Shown here piece after piece: positions 24,576 through 33,648 of a stretch of 64,000 nt of DNA. A program made the position numbers and the translations under genes. The first letter of the stretch is position 1. Each line of letters starts with the position of its first letter. This stretch comes from Thalassobacillus sp. CUG 92003 (GTDB lineage Bacteria; Bacillota; Bacilli; Bacillales; Halobacillaceae): assembly GCF_013618635.1 (NCBI RefSeq), contig NZ_JABLSJ010000001.1, positions 124,001 to 188,000 on the forward strand, written 5' to 3'. The notes under the pieces are model-generated. The model saw only the letters and a list, made by a program, of their open reading frames with translations, searched no databases and was not told the origin of the DNA.

Positions 24576-25622
24576 ATGCCGATTCGTCCATATCAACCAG
24601 GAGATGAAGACAGAATTCAGACTTTGTTTACGAAGGTCTATGAAAGAGAGCAATCGATGGAAGAATGGCGCTGGAAATATGAAGGGCCGCCGCGCTCAGA
24701 TAATCCGTGGATCCTCGTCTATGAAGAAGATGGGGAACTGCTGGGGCATATTGGATTATGGGTCATGGATGCCTGGATTCAAGGAGAACCGGCGCTTTTG
24801 GGGTTGAGCCTCGATGCGATGGTGGACCCGGAGGCACAATTACAAGGCATTTATACCGAGTTGAATAAAGAAATGATTCAACGGGCCCGGGCGGAAGGCT
24901 TGGACTATTTATACGGTTTTCCGACAGAAGAAGCAAAGTACCATTTACTCCGCCATACGGAAGGCATTCACCTGGCCAGCATCACGCGCTATCGCTCCAC
25001 GTTGAACCCAGGTGCGCTTGCGGCTAACTTTCACCCTGCCTTAAAGTCATTCAACACAGTCGGCAAAGGGTATCGCAAAGCCTTATTCCGCGCACCCGCT
25101 GCACCTGTGTCGGAAGGACGCGTCATCGAAGAGGTGCTCCATTGTGATGAACGGTTCGATGAATTGGCCGAATCGGCAGCCCAGGCAAAACCGATTATGG
25201 TGCAGCGGACAGCTGACTTTCTTAATTGGCGGTATTTCGATCGTCCTGACAAGCCTTACCGGATGATTGCATTATGGGAAGCGGACAAAGTGCTCGGCTA
25301 TGTCGTCTTTTCCATCGAAGAGGTCGCGCATCGCAAGGGTGTCTATTCCGTTGCCAATATTGTCGATTGGCTGGCGCTTGATGACCCGGATGTGCGCAAG
25401 CAGTTAGCACGGACGATTCGCGAACACGTCAAGCATTGTGACGTATTGCAATCATGGGCGATGAAGGGTGATTCAGCCAGCCATCAATTGCTGACGAAAA
25501 TTGGTGTAAGGCGAAAAGATGAGCCGATGCCTGTAGTTGTCCATCACCTCGGCCACCTGGATGCGGTTTTCTTTAATGCAAATAATTGGCGGTTACTCCA
25601 GGGTGACGTCGATACGTTTTAA
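24576..25622 (+). CDS. GNAT-family acyltransferase at the head of the polysaccharide locus
   Basis: 348 residues. The N-terminal 150 have a GNAT fold (MPIRPYQPGDEDRIQTLF, LLGHIGLWVM, and a Q/R-x-x-G/A-like turn near DPEAQLQGIYTEL). A second half is compatible with another degenerate GNAT-like domain (MVQRTADFLNWRYFDRPDKP), as in enzymes that acylate sugar precursors. AAAGGGAG precedes the ATG. It lies directly before the wzz-like gene but has no overlap with it, and a promoter-like sequence sits between them. Substrate unknown; modification of the exopolysaccharide is inferred from place alone. Confidence 0.75.
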   Translation: MPIRPYQPGDEDRIQTLFTKVYEREQSMEEWRWKYEGPPRSDNPWILVYEEDGELLGHIGLWVMDAWIQGEPALLGLSLDAMVDPEAQLQGIYTELNKEMIQRARAEGLDYLYGFPTEEAKYHLLRHTEGIHLASITRYRSTLNPGALAANFHPALKSFNTVGKGYRKALFRAPAAPVSEGRVIEEVLHCDERFDELAESAAQAKPIMVQRTADFLNWRYFDRPDKPYRMIALWEADKVLGYVVFSIEEVAHRKGVYSVANIVDWLALDDPDVRKQLARTIREHVKHCDVLQSWAMKGDSASHQLLTKIGVRRKDEPMPVVVHHLGHLDAVFFNANNWRLLQGDVDTF

Positions 25623-25679
25623 CAATTTGCTAAAATTTGTGGGTTGATGTGGGTCCTTTGCATTATTCGACAAAAAGAG

Positions 25680-25708
25680 TCAAACAAAACGGCTTGCTAT
25701 GTTATAAT
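25680..25708 (+). promoter_or_regulatory. Probable sigma-A promoter of the chain-length/kinase genes
   Basis: A perfect TATAAT at 25703-25708 with a weak -35 (TCAAAC, 25680-25685) at 17 bases. It lies about 50 bases before the start of the Wzz-like gene. Confidence 0.5.
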
Positions 25709-25759
25709 GAGGCTATTCATTTTCTGGAAAATTACAGTACTTTTGGAGGGACACATGTA

Positions 25760-26539
25760 ATGGAGGAAACCATATCATTGAAAGAGATCGGGCAGGTGCT
25801 GAAAAAGCGGTGGCTGATGATTGTCAGTATCGCGTTCAGTGCGTTGCTCATTGCGGCCATTGCCAGCTATTTTATTTTGACACCAACGTACGAAGCATCG
25901 TCGCAGATCCTCGTCAATGCGCAAACCAATCAAAACAATCAAAATGAATTTACGCAGAGTGACATTCAAACCAACGTTAAACTTATCAATACATATAACG
26001 TTATCATTAAAAGTCCGACGATTTTAGAATCGGCCATTTCGAACATGGATACATCGATGAGCACGGGCGAATTGCGCGAAAAAATGCAAGTCGCAAGCGA
26101 ACAGGATTCGCAAGTGGTCACGTTGACGATCACCGATACGAACCAAGAACGGGCAGCTATGATGGCAAACTCGATTGTCGAAGTATTCAAGGCAGAAATT
26201 CCACAACTAATGAACGTCGACAACGTGAACATTCTATCTCCAGCCGAAGTACAAGCGGACCCGTCCCAGGTAAGCCCGAAGCCATTTTTGAACATGGCAA
26301 TTGCGCTTGTTGTTGGCCTGATGGTGGGTGTGGGTCTGGCATTCTTACTCGAATACCTCGATAACACGATCAAAGAAGAGGAGGACGTTGAGAAGCAGCT
26401 TGGTCTTCCCGTTATGGGGATCGTGACTCATATGGTTGATGAAGATATTAAAAGCGGTCAGCAGCATCAGGATGCACCCGCGATGCCGCAGCAACGAAGA
26501 GGGAGGAACTCCTATGCGCAAGAAAAGAAAACTGTCTAA
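25760..26539 (+). CDS. Wzz/YveK-type chain-length and kinase-modulator protein
   Basis: 259 residues, membrane. The start is ATG 25760 behind GGAGGG at nine bases; the longer in-frame extension upstream lacks a ribosome binding site and overlaps the promoter. Two transmembrane helices at about 20-42 and 180-200 flank an extracytoplasmic domain, with the usual Pro-rich approach to the second helix (DPSQVSPKPF). In firmicutes this CapA/YveK half-protein regulates polymer length and activates the cytoplasmic tyrosine kinase encoded next. The kinase start overlaps its 3' end by 26 bases. Confidence 0.9.
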   Translation: MEETISLKEIGQVLKKRWLMIVSIAFSALLIAAIASYFILTPTYEASSQILVNAQTNQNNQNEFTQSDIQTNVKLINTYNVIIKSPTILESAISNMDTSMSTGELREKMQVASEQDSQVVTLTITDTNQERAAMMANSIVEVFKAEIPQLMNVDNVNILSPAEVQADPSQVSPKPFLNMAIALVVGLMVGVGLAFLLEYLDNTIKEEEDVEKQLGLPVMGIVTHMVDEDIKSGQQHQDAPAMPQQRRGRNSYAQEKKTV

Positions 26540-27206
26540 AGCGAATGTCCGGACGCTCATTGCCCAGATCAACCCGCGTTCACCGATCTCAGAGCAATAT
26601 CGGACGATACGAACGAACTTACAATTTGCTTCTGTCGATAGTGACTTGCGCAGCATGATGGTCACCTCGGCCGGTCCTGCGGAAGGGAAATCCTTGACGA
26701 CAGCCAACCTGGCGATTGTATTTGCCCAGCAAGGGAAAAATGTGCTCCTCGTTGATGCGGACTTGCGTAAACCGACGATCCATTATACATTCCGGGTCCA
26801 AAATACTGCTGGACTGAGCAACTACTTGATTGGGGATAAACATTTTGATGAGGTAATAAATCCGACCTCTGTTGATAACCTCGATGCCATCACGTGTGGG
26901 CCGATTCCGCCCAACCCGTCGGAGCTGCTCGGGTCAAGTTCTATGCAGCGCATGCTGGATGAAGCTTACACGAGATACGATGTTGTCATTTTTGACACAC
27001 CGCCTGTACTAGCAGTTACCGACGCGCAAATCATGGCGAACTTAAGCGACGGCGCATTGCTTGTTGTGCGCAGTAAAGAAACGGAAATTGAAGGAGCAAG
27101 ACGTGCGAAAGAATTGCTTGAGCAGTCAAATGGTAAACTGCTTGGCACAGTATTGAATGACGTAGAGCGTAAGAATAAAAATTATTATTATTATTATGGA
27201 ACATAA
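26514..27206 (+). CDS. Bacterial tyrosine autokinase, CpsD/CapB family
   Basis: 230 residues, cytoplasmic. The ATG at 26514 follows GGGAGGA. Walker A is SAGPAEGKSLTT, Walker A' VDADLRKPTIHY, Walker B VVIFDTPPVL. The C-terminus ends in a five-Tyr cluster (NYYYYYGT), the autophosphorylation tail of BY-kinases. The family needs the adjoining Wzz-type membrane protein as activator and is dephosphorylated by a PHP-type phosphatase, encoded two genes downstream. It controls polysaccharide synthesis and export. Confidence 0.93.
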   Translation: MRKKRKLSKANVRTLIAQINPRSPISEQYRTIRTNLQFASVDSDLRSMMVTSAGPAEGKSLTTANLAIVFAQQGKNVLLVDADLRKPTIHYTFRVQNTAGLSNYLIGDKHFDEVINPTSVDNLDAITCGPIPPNPSELLGSSSMQRMLDEAYTRYDVVIFDTPPVLAVTDAQIMANLSDGALLVVRSKETEIEGARRAKELLEQSNGKLLGTVLNDVERKNKNYYYYYGT

Positions 27207-27215
27207 TTAATCCTT

Positions 27216-27242
27216 CCCCTGTAGTGTTTTTCGCTGCAGGGG
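27216..27242 (+). terminator. Possible hairpin after the kinase gene
   Basis: CCCCTG (27216-27221) pairs with CAGGGG (27237-27242), with AG/CT extending the stem past one mismatch. There is no T run after it, so it may be a weak terminator or attenuator. Confidence 0.4.
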
Positions 27243-27341
27243 ATTGAGTTAGGGGATCTAATACTATGGCGGAATAACGTCGGTGTTTGTCGAATCCGCC
27301 AAACTTTCGACTTATTTTAGTTGTATTTCGCCAGTCTGATA

Positions 27342-27370
27342 TTATCATGTCCTCTTTAATCCCTTATAAT
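27342..27370 (+). promoter_or_regulatory. Probable sigma-A promoter of the LCP gene
   Basis: TTATCA (27342-27347), 17 bases, TATAAT (27365-27370), about 33 bases before the ATG. Confidence 0.55.
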
Positions 27371-27402
27371 AGGCAAAAGTTAGGAACGGTGAGGTGTGTA
27401 CA

Positions 27403-28335
27403 ATGGTAGCACGAACGGATAAACACAAACCAAAAAAAAGAAGAAAATGGCTCTGGATTACATTGCTGACCCTGGTGCTCGTCATAGCTGGAGGCGGTGC
27501 TTATGCTTACTCCATCTTCAGTGATGTGAAAAGCACCGTTGATGAAAAGCTCCACGAACCGGTCTCAGGCATTGATAGTGACGTAACCAAGAAAAAAGTG
27601 AAAGAGGAAAAACCAATTAATATCCTTCTCCTCGGGGTGGACGAACGCAGTTATGATGTCGGTCGTTCGGACACAATAATTGTCATGACTCTTGACCCAG
27701 CCAATAATCGCATGCAAATGGTCAGCATTCCACGCGATACTCGGACTAAAATTGTTGGAGAAGGGTACCAGGATAAAATTAATCACGCCTATGCGTTTGG
27801 TGGCAGCGAAATGTCTGTGAACACGGTGGAGAATTTCCTGGATATCGAGTTGGACTACTATATGCGTATGAACATGGAAGGTTTGGAACAAATGGTCGAC
27901 CAAGTCGGCGGTATCACGGTTAACAACGATTTGGCCTTTACACAAAACGGTATCCAGTTTAAAAAAGGTGAAATTGAGCTTAATGGCAAAGAAGCACTAG
28001 CTTATGCTCGTAACCGCAAAGATGATCCGCAAGGCGACATTGGGCGTAATGAAAGACAGCGGGAGGTTATTCAAGGCGTCCTCGATAAAGGGGCCAACAT
28101 GAACGCTGTGAGTAACATCGGTAAGTACATGGATGTGCTTGGACAAAACATGAAGACAAACATGCAGTTTGAAGACATGCGCAACCTTGCGACTAACTAT
28201 CGAAGTGCCCGCAAGAATATGGAAACTTATCAGATGACTGGTGACTCCACCTATATTGATGATATTTACTATCTGCAAATTCCGAATCAGGAAGTGCAGA
28301 AGGTTCATGACATGATAAAAAACTATCAATCTTAA
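27403..28335 (+). CDS. LytR-CpsA-Psr (LCP) family glycopolymer ligase
   Basis: 310 residues. The ATG at 27403 is preferred: GAGGTG six bases upstream includes the GTG at 27394. A basic N-terminus and one transmembrane helix (about 20-40) put the LCP domain outside. The domain (about 70-225) shows INILLLGVDER, SDTIIVMTLDP, VSIPRDT and KINHAYAFGG, with the Arg/Asp residues that hold the polyprenyl-pyrophosphate in TagU-like enzymes, then ALAYARNRKDD and GDIGRNERQ. It should attach an anionic glycopolymer or capsule to peptidoglycan. Its own promoter and a terminator make it a single-gene unit inside the locus. Confidence 0.92.
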   Translation: MVARTDKHKPKKRRKWLWITLLTLVLVIAGGGAYAYSIFSDVKSTVDEKLHEPVSGIDSDVTKKKVKEEKPINILLLGVDERSYDVGRSDTIIVMTLDPANNRMQMVSIPRDTRTKIVGEGYQDKINHAYAFGGSEMSVNTVENFLDIELDYYMRMNMEGLEQMVDQVGGITVNNDLAFTQNGIQFKKGEIELNGKEALAYARNRKDDPQGDIGRNERQREVIQGVLDKGANMNAVSNIGKYMDVLGQNMKTNMQFEDMRNLATNYRSARKNMETYQMTGDSTYIDDIYYLQIPNQEVQKVHDMIKNYQS

Positions 28336-28343
28336 ACATGCGA

Positions 28344-28393
28344 ACATAAAAAGCATATGATGTGTTTGACACCGAATATGCTTTTTATGTTTC
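28344..28393 (+). terminator. Rho-independent terminator
   Basis: ACATAAAAAGCATAT (28344-28358) pairs perfectly with ATATGCTTTTTATGT (28376-28390). Confidence 0.75.
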
Positions 28394-28451
28394 ATTCTCA
28401 TGCAGAGGGTTATAGTTCAACTAAGTCATTCAGGAAGGGAAGCGAACAGCT

Positions 28452-29225
28452 ATGATTGATATACATAGTCACATTCTACCTGGTGTGGACGATGGGGCAG
28501 CGACAATTGACGATAGTCTTGCCATGGCCAAGAGTGCCATCGAGGATGGAATCGATACCATCGTCGCCACCCCCCATCATTGCAACGGTCAATACAATAA
28601 TTATAAACGCGACATCATGAAGCGCCTCTATGAATTGAACAATGCTTTGAATCAGGCTAATCTCCCGCTTACTATCCTTCCAGGTCAAGAAACACGGATT
28701 CACGGTGATATGACCCAAGCTCTCGAAGACGATGATATCCTTTCGATTAATAATACGAACACCTATGTATTTGTTGAATTGCCATCAGATCAAGTTCCCC
28801 GTTATACCAAGCAGCTGTTATTCAATATTCTGCGCCAAGGTTATATGCCGATCATCGTTCATCCCGAACGAAATGCAAAACTCGTCAAAGAACCACATCT
28901 TCTCTATGAATTCGTGCAAAATGGAGCCTTCACGCAAGTGACTGCAGCGAGTGTGTGCGGGCATTTCGGGAAGAACGTTAAGAAATTCTCCCAACAATTG
29001 ATTGAAGCGAACCTCGCTCATGTGATTGCGACGGATGCACATAACACAACCTCGAGAGGCTTCTGTCTAAGCGAAGCCTACCAGTCTATCGAGACAGAAT
29101 ACGGTGCCGCTGTCTCCTATTTTTTTCATGAGAATGCGAAATTTGTAGTAGAAGGCGAGATGCTGGCAGCTGACTCCCCGCAGCCGATCAAGCGAAAGCG
29201 CGGGTTATTAGGCTTATTCAGGTGA
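28452..29225 (+). CDS. Manganese-dependent tyrosine-protein phosphatase, CpsB/YwqE type (PHP fold)
   Basis: 257 residues, cytoplasmic. It has the PHP metal ligands in MIDIHSHILPGVDDG, ATPHH, the E of ILPGQETRI, IVHPERN and the late IATDAHN. It removes phosphate from the Tyr tail of the BY-kinase encoded upstream, which resets the polysaccharide export cycle. GGAAGGGAAG precedes the ATG. It is spaced 34 bases from the dehydratase gene and probably co-transcribed with it. Confidence 0.93.
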   Translation: MIDIHSHILPGVDDGAATIDDSLAMAKSAIEDGIDTIVATPHHCNGQYNNYKRDIMKRLYELNNALNQANLPLTILPGQETRIHGDMTQALEDDDILSINNTNTYVFVELPSDQVPRYTKQLLFNILRQGYMPIIVHPERNAKLVKEPHLLYEFVQNGAFTQVTAASVCGHFGKNVKKFSQQLIEANLAHVIATDAHNTTSRGFCLSEAYQSIETEYGAAVSYFFHENAKFVVEGEMLAADSPQPIKRKRGLLGLFR

Positions 29226-29259
29226 TGATCTAATTTCAGTAGAGAAAGGAGTGTGAAAC

Positions 29260-31101
29260 ATGACCTACAGCAAACGATTAGCTCTACTTATATTGATTGA
29301 CTCCATGATTGTCACGTTTTCTATCTTTATGTCGCACTTTTTCCTCAATCCCTACGTGAAAGTCATTGATGTCATGATGATTGTTTCCGCCATTGTATTA
29401 CTGCTGACGCATCATCTGTTCTCTCATTTTTTGGATTTATATCGAAAAGTATGGCGGTATGCTAGTTTAGAAGAGTTGCTCGGCATTCTCGTAGTTGTAT
29501 CAGCATCGATTCTTATTACGGCATTTATCCAATTATCTTTCTTCGGATCCGTTTATGAACGTGCGCTTACCGTCACCTGGATGCTTCATATCATATTGTT
29601 AGGCGGCGTACGATTTGCGTGGCGTTACTACAATACATATGGAATTAAACTGGCACCAAGACGTAGTGCAGCCACCACTAACAATATGGAGCGGAAGCGC
29701 ACGTTGATCATAGGCGCAGGGGCTGCCGGACAGATGTTAGCCCGACAGATGAAAGGGCACGAACAAGAGGTGGAGCTCGTTGGTTTTATCGATGACAACT
29801 TCACACTGCACCATCTAACCGTGGCGAACTTACCTGTATTAGGCAATTCAGATGACATTACTCGCATTGCAAAAAAGTACGCTGTTAATCATATCGTCAT
29901 TGCCATGCCATCTGTTGAGCGTTCACGGGTAAAAGAAATTATTACCGAATCACAAAAAGCCGTGAAAAACGTCCAAACTCTTCCGATGCTAGAGGATCTC
30001 GCTTTAGGGAACGTGTCCGTCAATCAAATTCGCGATGTGTCGATCGAAGATTTACTAGGTCGTGAGCCGGTTGAATTGGATATTCAGTCTATTTCGAACG
30101 AAGTCCAAGGACGAACCGTGTTAGTAACAGGTGCAGGTGGGTCAATTGGATCGGAAATATGTCGGCAACTGCTGAAGTTCCAACCAAGGAAGTTAATCTT
30201 ATTAGGTCACGGAGAAAATAGCATTTATACCATTCACATGGAACTGAAGGAATGGGGCGTTGATGCGGAACTTTATCCGATTATAGCGGACGTCCAGGAC
30301 CGAGAACGTATATTTGAAATCATAGAGCTACATCAACCTTATTATATTTATCACGCTGCGGCCCATAAGCACGTGCCGTTGATGGAAGCAAACCCGAAGG
30401 AAGCGCTCAAAAACAATGTGCTCGGGACGAAGAATGTGGCCGAAGCGGCCGATCAGGCAGGTGTTAAAAACTTTGTCCTGATTTCTTCCGACAAAGCCGT
30501 TAACCCAACGAATGTAATGGGTGCCACGAAAAGAATGGCGGAGATGGTGATCCAAAGCTTAAGCAGTTATAGCAGGACAAAGTTTGTCTCTGTAAGGTTT
30601 GGCAATGTATTAGGAAGTCGAGGCAGTGTTATCCCCTTATTTAAAAAGCAAATCGCAAATGGTGAACCCGTTACGGTAACACACCCTGAAATGACTCGTT
30701 ATTTCATGACGATCCCAGAGGCATCCAGACTCGTTATTCAAGCTGGAGCGCTTGCAAAAGGCGGTGAAATCTTTGTGTTAGACATGGGTGAGCCGGTAAA
30801 GATTGTGGAATTAGCGCAGAATTTAATTTCATTATCTGGTTTTAGTGAGGATGAAATTCCGATTAAATTTAATGGAATAAGACCTGGTGAAAAAATGTAT
30901 GAGGAATTACTCGGGGAGAATGAAGTTCATGATAAACAAATCTACCCAAAGATACGGGTAGGATTAAACAAAAACATTCCGCAAGAGAGTTTATTTGGTT
31001 TTTTAAATACTAACATTGAACAGTTCTCCGATAATGAGATAAAAAAGAAGATTTTTGGGATCATTGAAGAAAAAGAGTCACCTATTAGTAATATGTACTA
31101 G
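29260..31101 (+). CDS. Membrane UDP-sugar 4,6-dehydratase, EpsC/CapD/PglF family
   Basis: 613 residues. Four N-terminal transmembrane helices (about 8-120), a first Rossmann-like CoA-binding domain (IIGAGAAGQML, about 148), then the SDR domain (TGAGGSIGSEICRQLL, about 290). As in other long members of this family the catalytic Tyr of YxxxK is replaced by Met (VMGATKRMAEM); Asp/Lys chemistry is retained (SSDKAVNPTN). It should convert UDP-GlcNAc to the 4-keto-6-deoxy sugar. That product is the substrate for the DegT aminotransferase and GNAT gene further down, which would give a bacillosamine-like sugar. AAAGGAG precedes the ATG. The gene's second half is already more AT-rich. Confidence 0.92.
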   Translation: MTYSKRLALLILIDSMIVTFSIFMSHFFLNPYVKVIDVMMIVSAIVLLLTHHLFSHFLDLYRKVWRYASLEELLGILVVVSASILITAFIQLSFFGSVYERALTVTWMLHIILLGGVRFAWRYYNTYGIKLAPRRSAATTNNMERKRTLIIGAGAAGQMLARQMKGHEQEVELVGFIDDNFTLHHLTVANLPVLGNSDDITRIAKKYAVNHIVIAMPSVERSRVKEIITESQKAVKNVQTLPMLEDLALGNVSVNQIRDVSIEDLLGREPVELDIQSISNEVQGRTVLVTGAGGSIGSEICRQLLKFQPRKLILLGHGENSIYTIHMELKEWGVDAELYPIIADVQDRERIFEIIELHQPYYIYHAAAHKHVPLMEANPKEALKNNVLGTKNVAEAADQAGVKNFVLISSDKAVNPTNVMGATKRMAEMVIQSLSSYSRTKFVSVRFGNVLGSRGSVIPLFKKQIANGEPVTVTHPEMTRYFMTIPEASRLVIQAGALAKGGEIFVLDMGEPVKIVELAQNLISLSGFSEDEIPIKFNGIRPGEKMYEELLGENEVHDKQIYPKIRVGLNKNIPQESLFGFLNTNIEQFSDNEIKKKIFGIIEEKESPISNMY

Positions 31102-31165
31102 TCTATATAGGTTATTTAAATCTGGGGATTTGTATTATATATATAATAGAAAGAGGAGTATTTTC

Positions 31166-32470
31166 ATGTACATGGATTTAATAGAAAAAAAAGAAAAATT
31201 ATCTATAATTGGATTAGGATACGTTGGATTACCTATTGCGATGGAGTTTGCAAAAGTATTTAATACAGTAGGATTCGATATTGATGCAGACAAAATTGAA
31301 AATTATAAGGATGGGATTGATTCAACAGGAGAAGTTGGCAATGAGGTATTAAAAAGCACTAGTTGTTTATTTACAAGCAAAGAAAATGAGTTAAGTGAGT
31401 GTAAATTCCATGTTATTGCGGTCCCTACCCCTATAAATAATGATAAAACACCTAATCTTAACCCAGTAATTGAAGCAAGTAAAATAGTCGGACGCAATTT
31501 ATCAAAAGGCTCAATAATAGTTTATGAATCAACAGTGTATCCGGGGACAACTGAGGAGATTTGCATCCCAATCTTAGAAGCAGAATCTGGATTAAAGTTT
31601 GGTGTTGATTTTTACGTAGGCTATTCACCAGAGAGAATAAATCCAGGAGATAAAATAAATACAATTACTAAAATAATGAAAGTGGTGTCTGGCTCTGATA
31701 ATAAAGTATTGGACATTATTTCTAATGTGTATGAATCCATAATTGATGCTGGAGTTTACAAAGCTGAATCCATAAAGGTTGCTGAAGCATCTAAAGTAAT
31801 TGAAAATGCCCAGAGAGATATTAATATAGCTTTTATGAATGAATTATCTATAGTATTTAATAAAATGGGAGTGGACACTAAATCAGTAATAGAAGCTTCC
31901 TCAACTAAATGGAATTTTTTGAAATTTCATCCGGGACTAGTAGGCGGTCATTGTATAGGTGTGGACCCTTATTATTTCACTTATAAAGCTGAGCAGCTAG
32001 GGTACTACTCTCAAATAATTTTAGCAGGTAGAAAAATAAATGACGAAATGGGTAAATATGTTGCTTCTAATGTTATTAAGCAAATAATACGTTCTGATCA
32101 AAAGGTAAAAAATGCAAAAGTTGCTATATTTGGGATGACATTTAAGGAAAATGTTCCTGATGTAAGAAATTCAAAAGTTATAGATATAATCAACGAACTA
32201 AAAGAATACGGCGTAAATGTGCTAGTACACGATCCTCTAGCCAACAATGAAGAAGTTGAGAATCAATATAATATAAATTTAGTATCGAGAGAGGATTTAG
32301 TTGGACTTAGTGCTATAGTTTTAGCAGAGCCCCATAACGTATTTCTTAACTATTATGAAATAGATTATTTAGATAAACTTTTTAGTAACCAAAAAGTATT
32401 GGTAGATATCAAATCAAGGTTGGATAAAAAAGAATTACAATCAAAGGGGTATTATTATTGGAGTTTATAA
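31166..32470 (+). CDS. Nucleotide-sugar dehydrogenase (WbpO/TviB-like UDP-HexNAc dehydrogenase)
   Basis: 434 residues. The ATG at 31166 follows AGAGGAG; the longer frame upstream overlaps the preceding gene without a ribosome binding site. NAD site LSIIGLGYVGLP (about 13-24). VPTPIN and STVYPGTTEE follow, and the catalytic Cys is in VGGHCIGVDPYY near 260. The sequence style is that of the UDP-N-acetyl-hexosamine 6-dehydrogenase branch rather than plain UDP-glucose dehydrogenase, so the product is probably a UDP-HexNAc-uronate. It opens the strongly AT-rich cassette. Confidence 0.88.
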   Translation: MYMDLIEKKEKLSIIGLGYVGLPIAMEFAKVFNTVGFDIDADKIENYKDGIDSTGEVGNEVLKSTSCLFTSKENELSECKFHVIAVPTPINNDKTPNLNPVIEASKIVGRNLSKGSIIVYESTVYPGTTEEICIPILEAESGLKFGVDFYVGYSPERINPGDKINTITKIMKVVSGSDNKVLDIISNVYESIIDAGVYKAESIKVAEASKVIENAQRDINIAFMNELSIVFNKMGVDTKSVIEASSTKWNFLKFHPGLVGGHCIGVDPYYFTYKAEQLGYYSQIILAGRKINDEMGKYVASNVIKQIIRSDQKVKNAKVAIFGMTFKENVPDVRNSKVIDIINELKEYGVNVLVHDPLANNEEVENQYNINLVSREDLVGLSAIVLAEPHNVFLNYYEIDYLDKLFSNQKVLVDIKSRLDKKELQSKGYYYWSL

Positions 32471-32516
32471 TAACTAACCTAATAATATTTATTATACCTT
32501 AAAAAAGGATGAAAGT

Positions 32517-33626
32517 ATGAAAGTTCTGCATATAAATTCAAATTATGAACAATCTACAATTTATCCAAAAATGGTGAGTAGTTTAATTAACCTTAAAGTG
32601 AATAGTAGAGTGTTTTATCCCATTTATTTAAAGACATCAAAAACAAAGAAATTTAGCGAATTTGTCGATGTGTCGCAGTGTTTGAGTAAATATGATAAGT
32701 ATTTATTTTTTCATAGGAATAAAAAAATGATGTGTAATTTATCAAAGCTATACAACATCAATAGTTTTAATATTTCACTAGCTTATTCACTATTCTCAAA
32801 TGGTTTTCTCGCCTATAAACTTTATAAAAGATACAGAATACCGTATGTAATTATTGTTCAAAATACGGACGTTAACTTCTATTTTAATAAAATATTTTTA
32901 TTAAGAAGAATCGGAAGAAAGATATTAAGAAACTCCTCGAAAATAATTTTCCTTTCACCAACATATAAAAGGCATGTAATAAATAAATATGTTAATGAAA
33001 GTGAGAAAACACTTATTGAAAAAAAGTCCGAAGTAATTCCATTTGGCATTGATCGATATTGGATAGAAAACATATATGTTCCAAAGAAATTAGATTCTTT
33101 GAAATCACTAGATATTCTTTACGTTGGAAAGGTAAATGAAAACAAAAATATATTAACAACCATAAAAGCATGTCAAGAATTAATTAAAAAAGGTTATAAT
33201 GTAAAATTTACAGTTATTGGAAAAGCGGGAGATGAAAAAACTAGTTACTTAATCAACAAATATGAGTTTATTAATTTAGTACCATTTATCAGTTCCAAAG
33301 AGAAGCTAAAGGAATTTTATAGAAGTTGCGATGTTTTTGTAATGCCTTCTTTAAAAGAATCTTTTGGGTTAGTGTATGCTGAAGCAATGAGCCAAGGTAC
33401 TCCAGTAATATATACAAAAGGTGAGGGGTTTGATGAAAATTTCACAGACGGAAAAGTAGGTTTTAGTATTAATCCATTAGATCATAAAGATGTTGCTAAT
33501 AAGATAATAAAAATAATTGGATCCTATGACAAAATTTCGAAAGATTGCATTAAAAATGTTAATAAATTTAGTTGGAAAGTTATTGCACAAGAGTATAAAA
33601 GAATTTTCAACCAAATTATAGGATGA
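32517..33626 (+). CDS. Glycosyltransferase, GT4 family
   Basis: 369 residues, GT-B fold. The C-terminal half has IPFGIDRYW, ILYVGKVNENKN and the donor-site E-x7-E in ESFGLVYAEAMSQGTPV. It adds one sugar to the lipid-linked repeat unit on the cytoplasmic face. AAAGGA precedes the ATG. Donor and linkage cannot be told. Confidence 0.85.
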   Translation: MKVLHINSNYEQSTIYPKMVSSLINLKVNSRVFYPIYLKTSKTKKFSEFVDVSQCLSKYDKYLFFHRNKKMMCNLSKLYNINSFNISLAYSLFSNGFLAYKLYKRYRIPYVIIVQNTDVNFYFNKIFLLRRIGRKILRNSSKIIFLSPTYKRHVINKYVNESEKTLIEKKSEVIPFGIDRYWIENIYVPKKLDSLKSLDILYVGKVNENKNILTTIKACQELIKKGYNVKFTVIGKAGDEKTSYLINKYEFINLVPFISSKEKLKEFYRSCDVFVMPSLKESFGLVYAEAMSQGTPVIYTKGEGFDENFTDGKVGFSINPLDHKDVANKIIKIIGSYDKISKDCIKNVNKFSWKVIAQEYKRIFNQIIG

Positions 33627-33648
33627 TGTTAATCGTTAATATAGAGGT

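Noticed and set aside
25623-25759. Riboswitch or eps-associated RNA before the polysaccharide genes
   Set aside because: The leader is too short (about 50 bases after the -10 box) and shows no clear structure.
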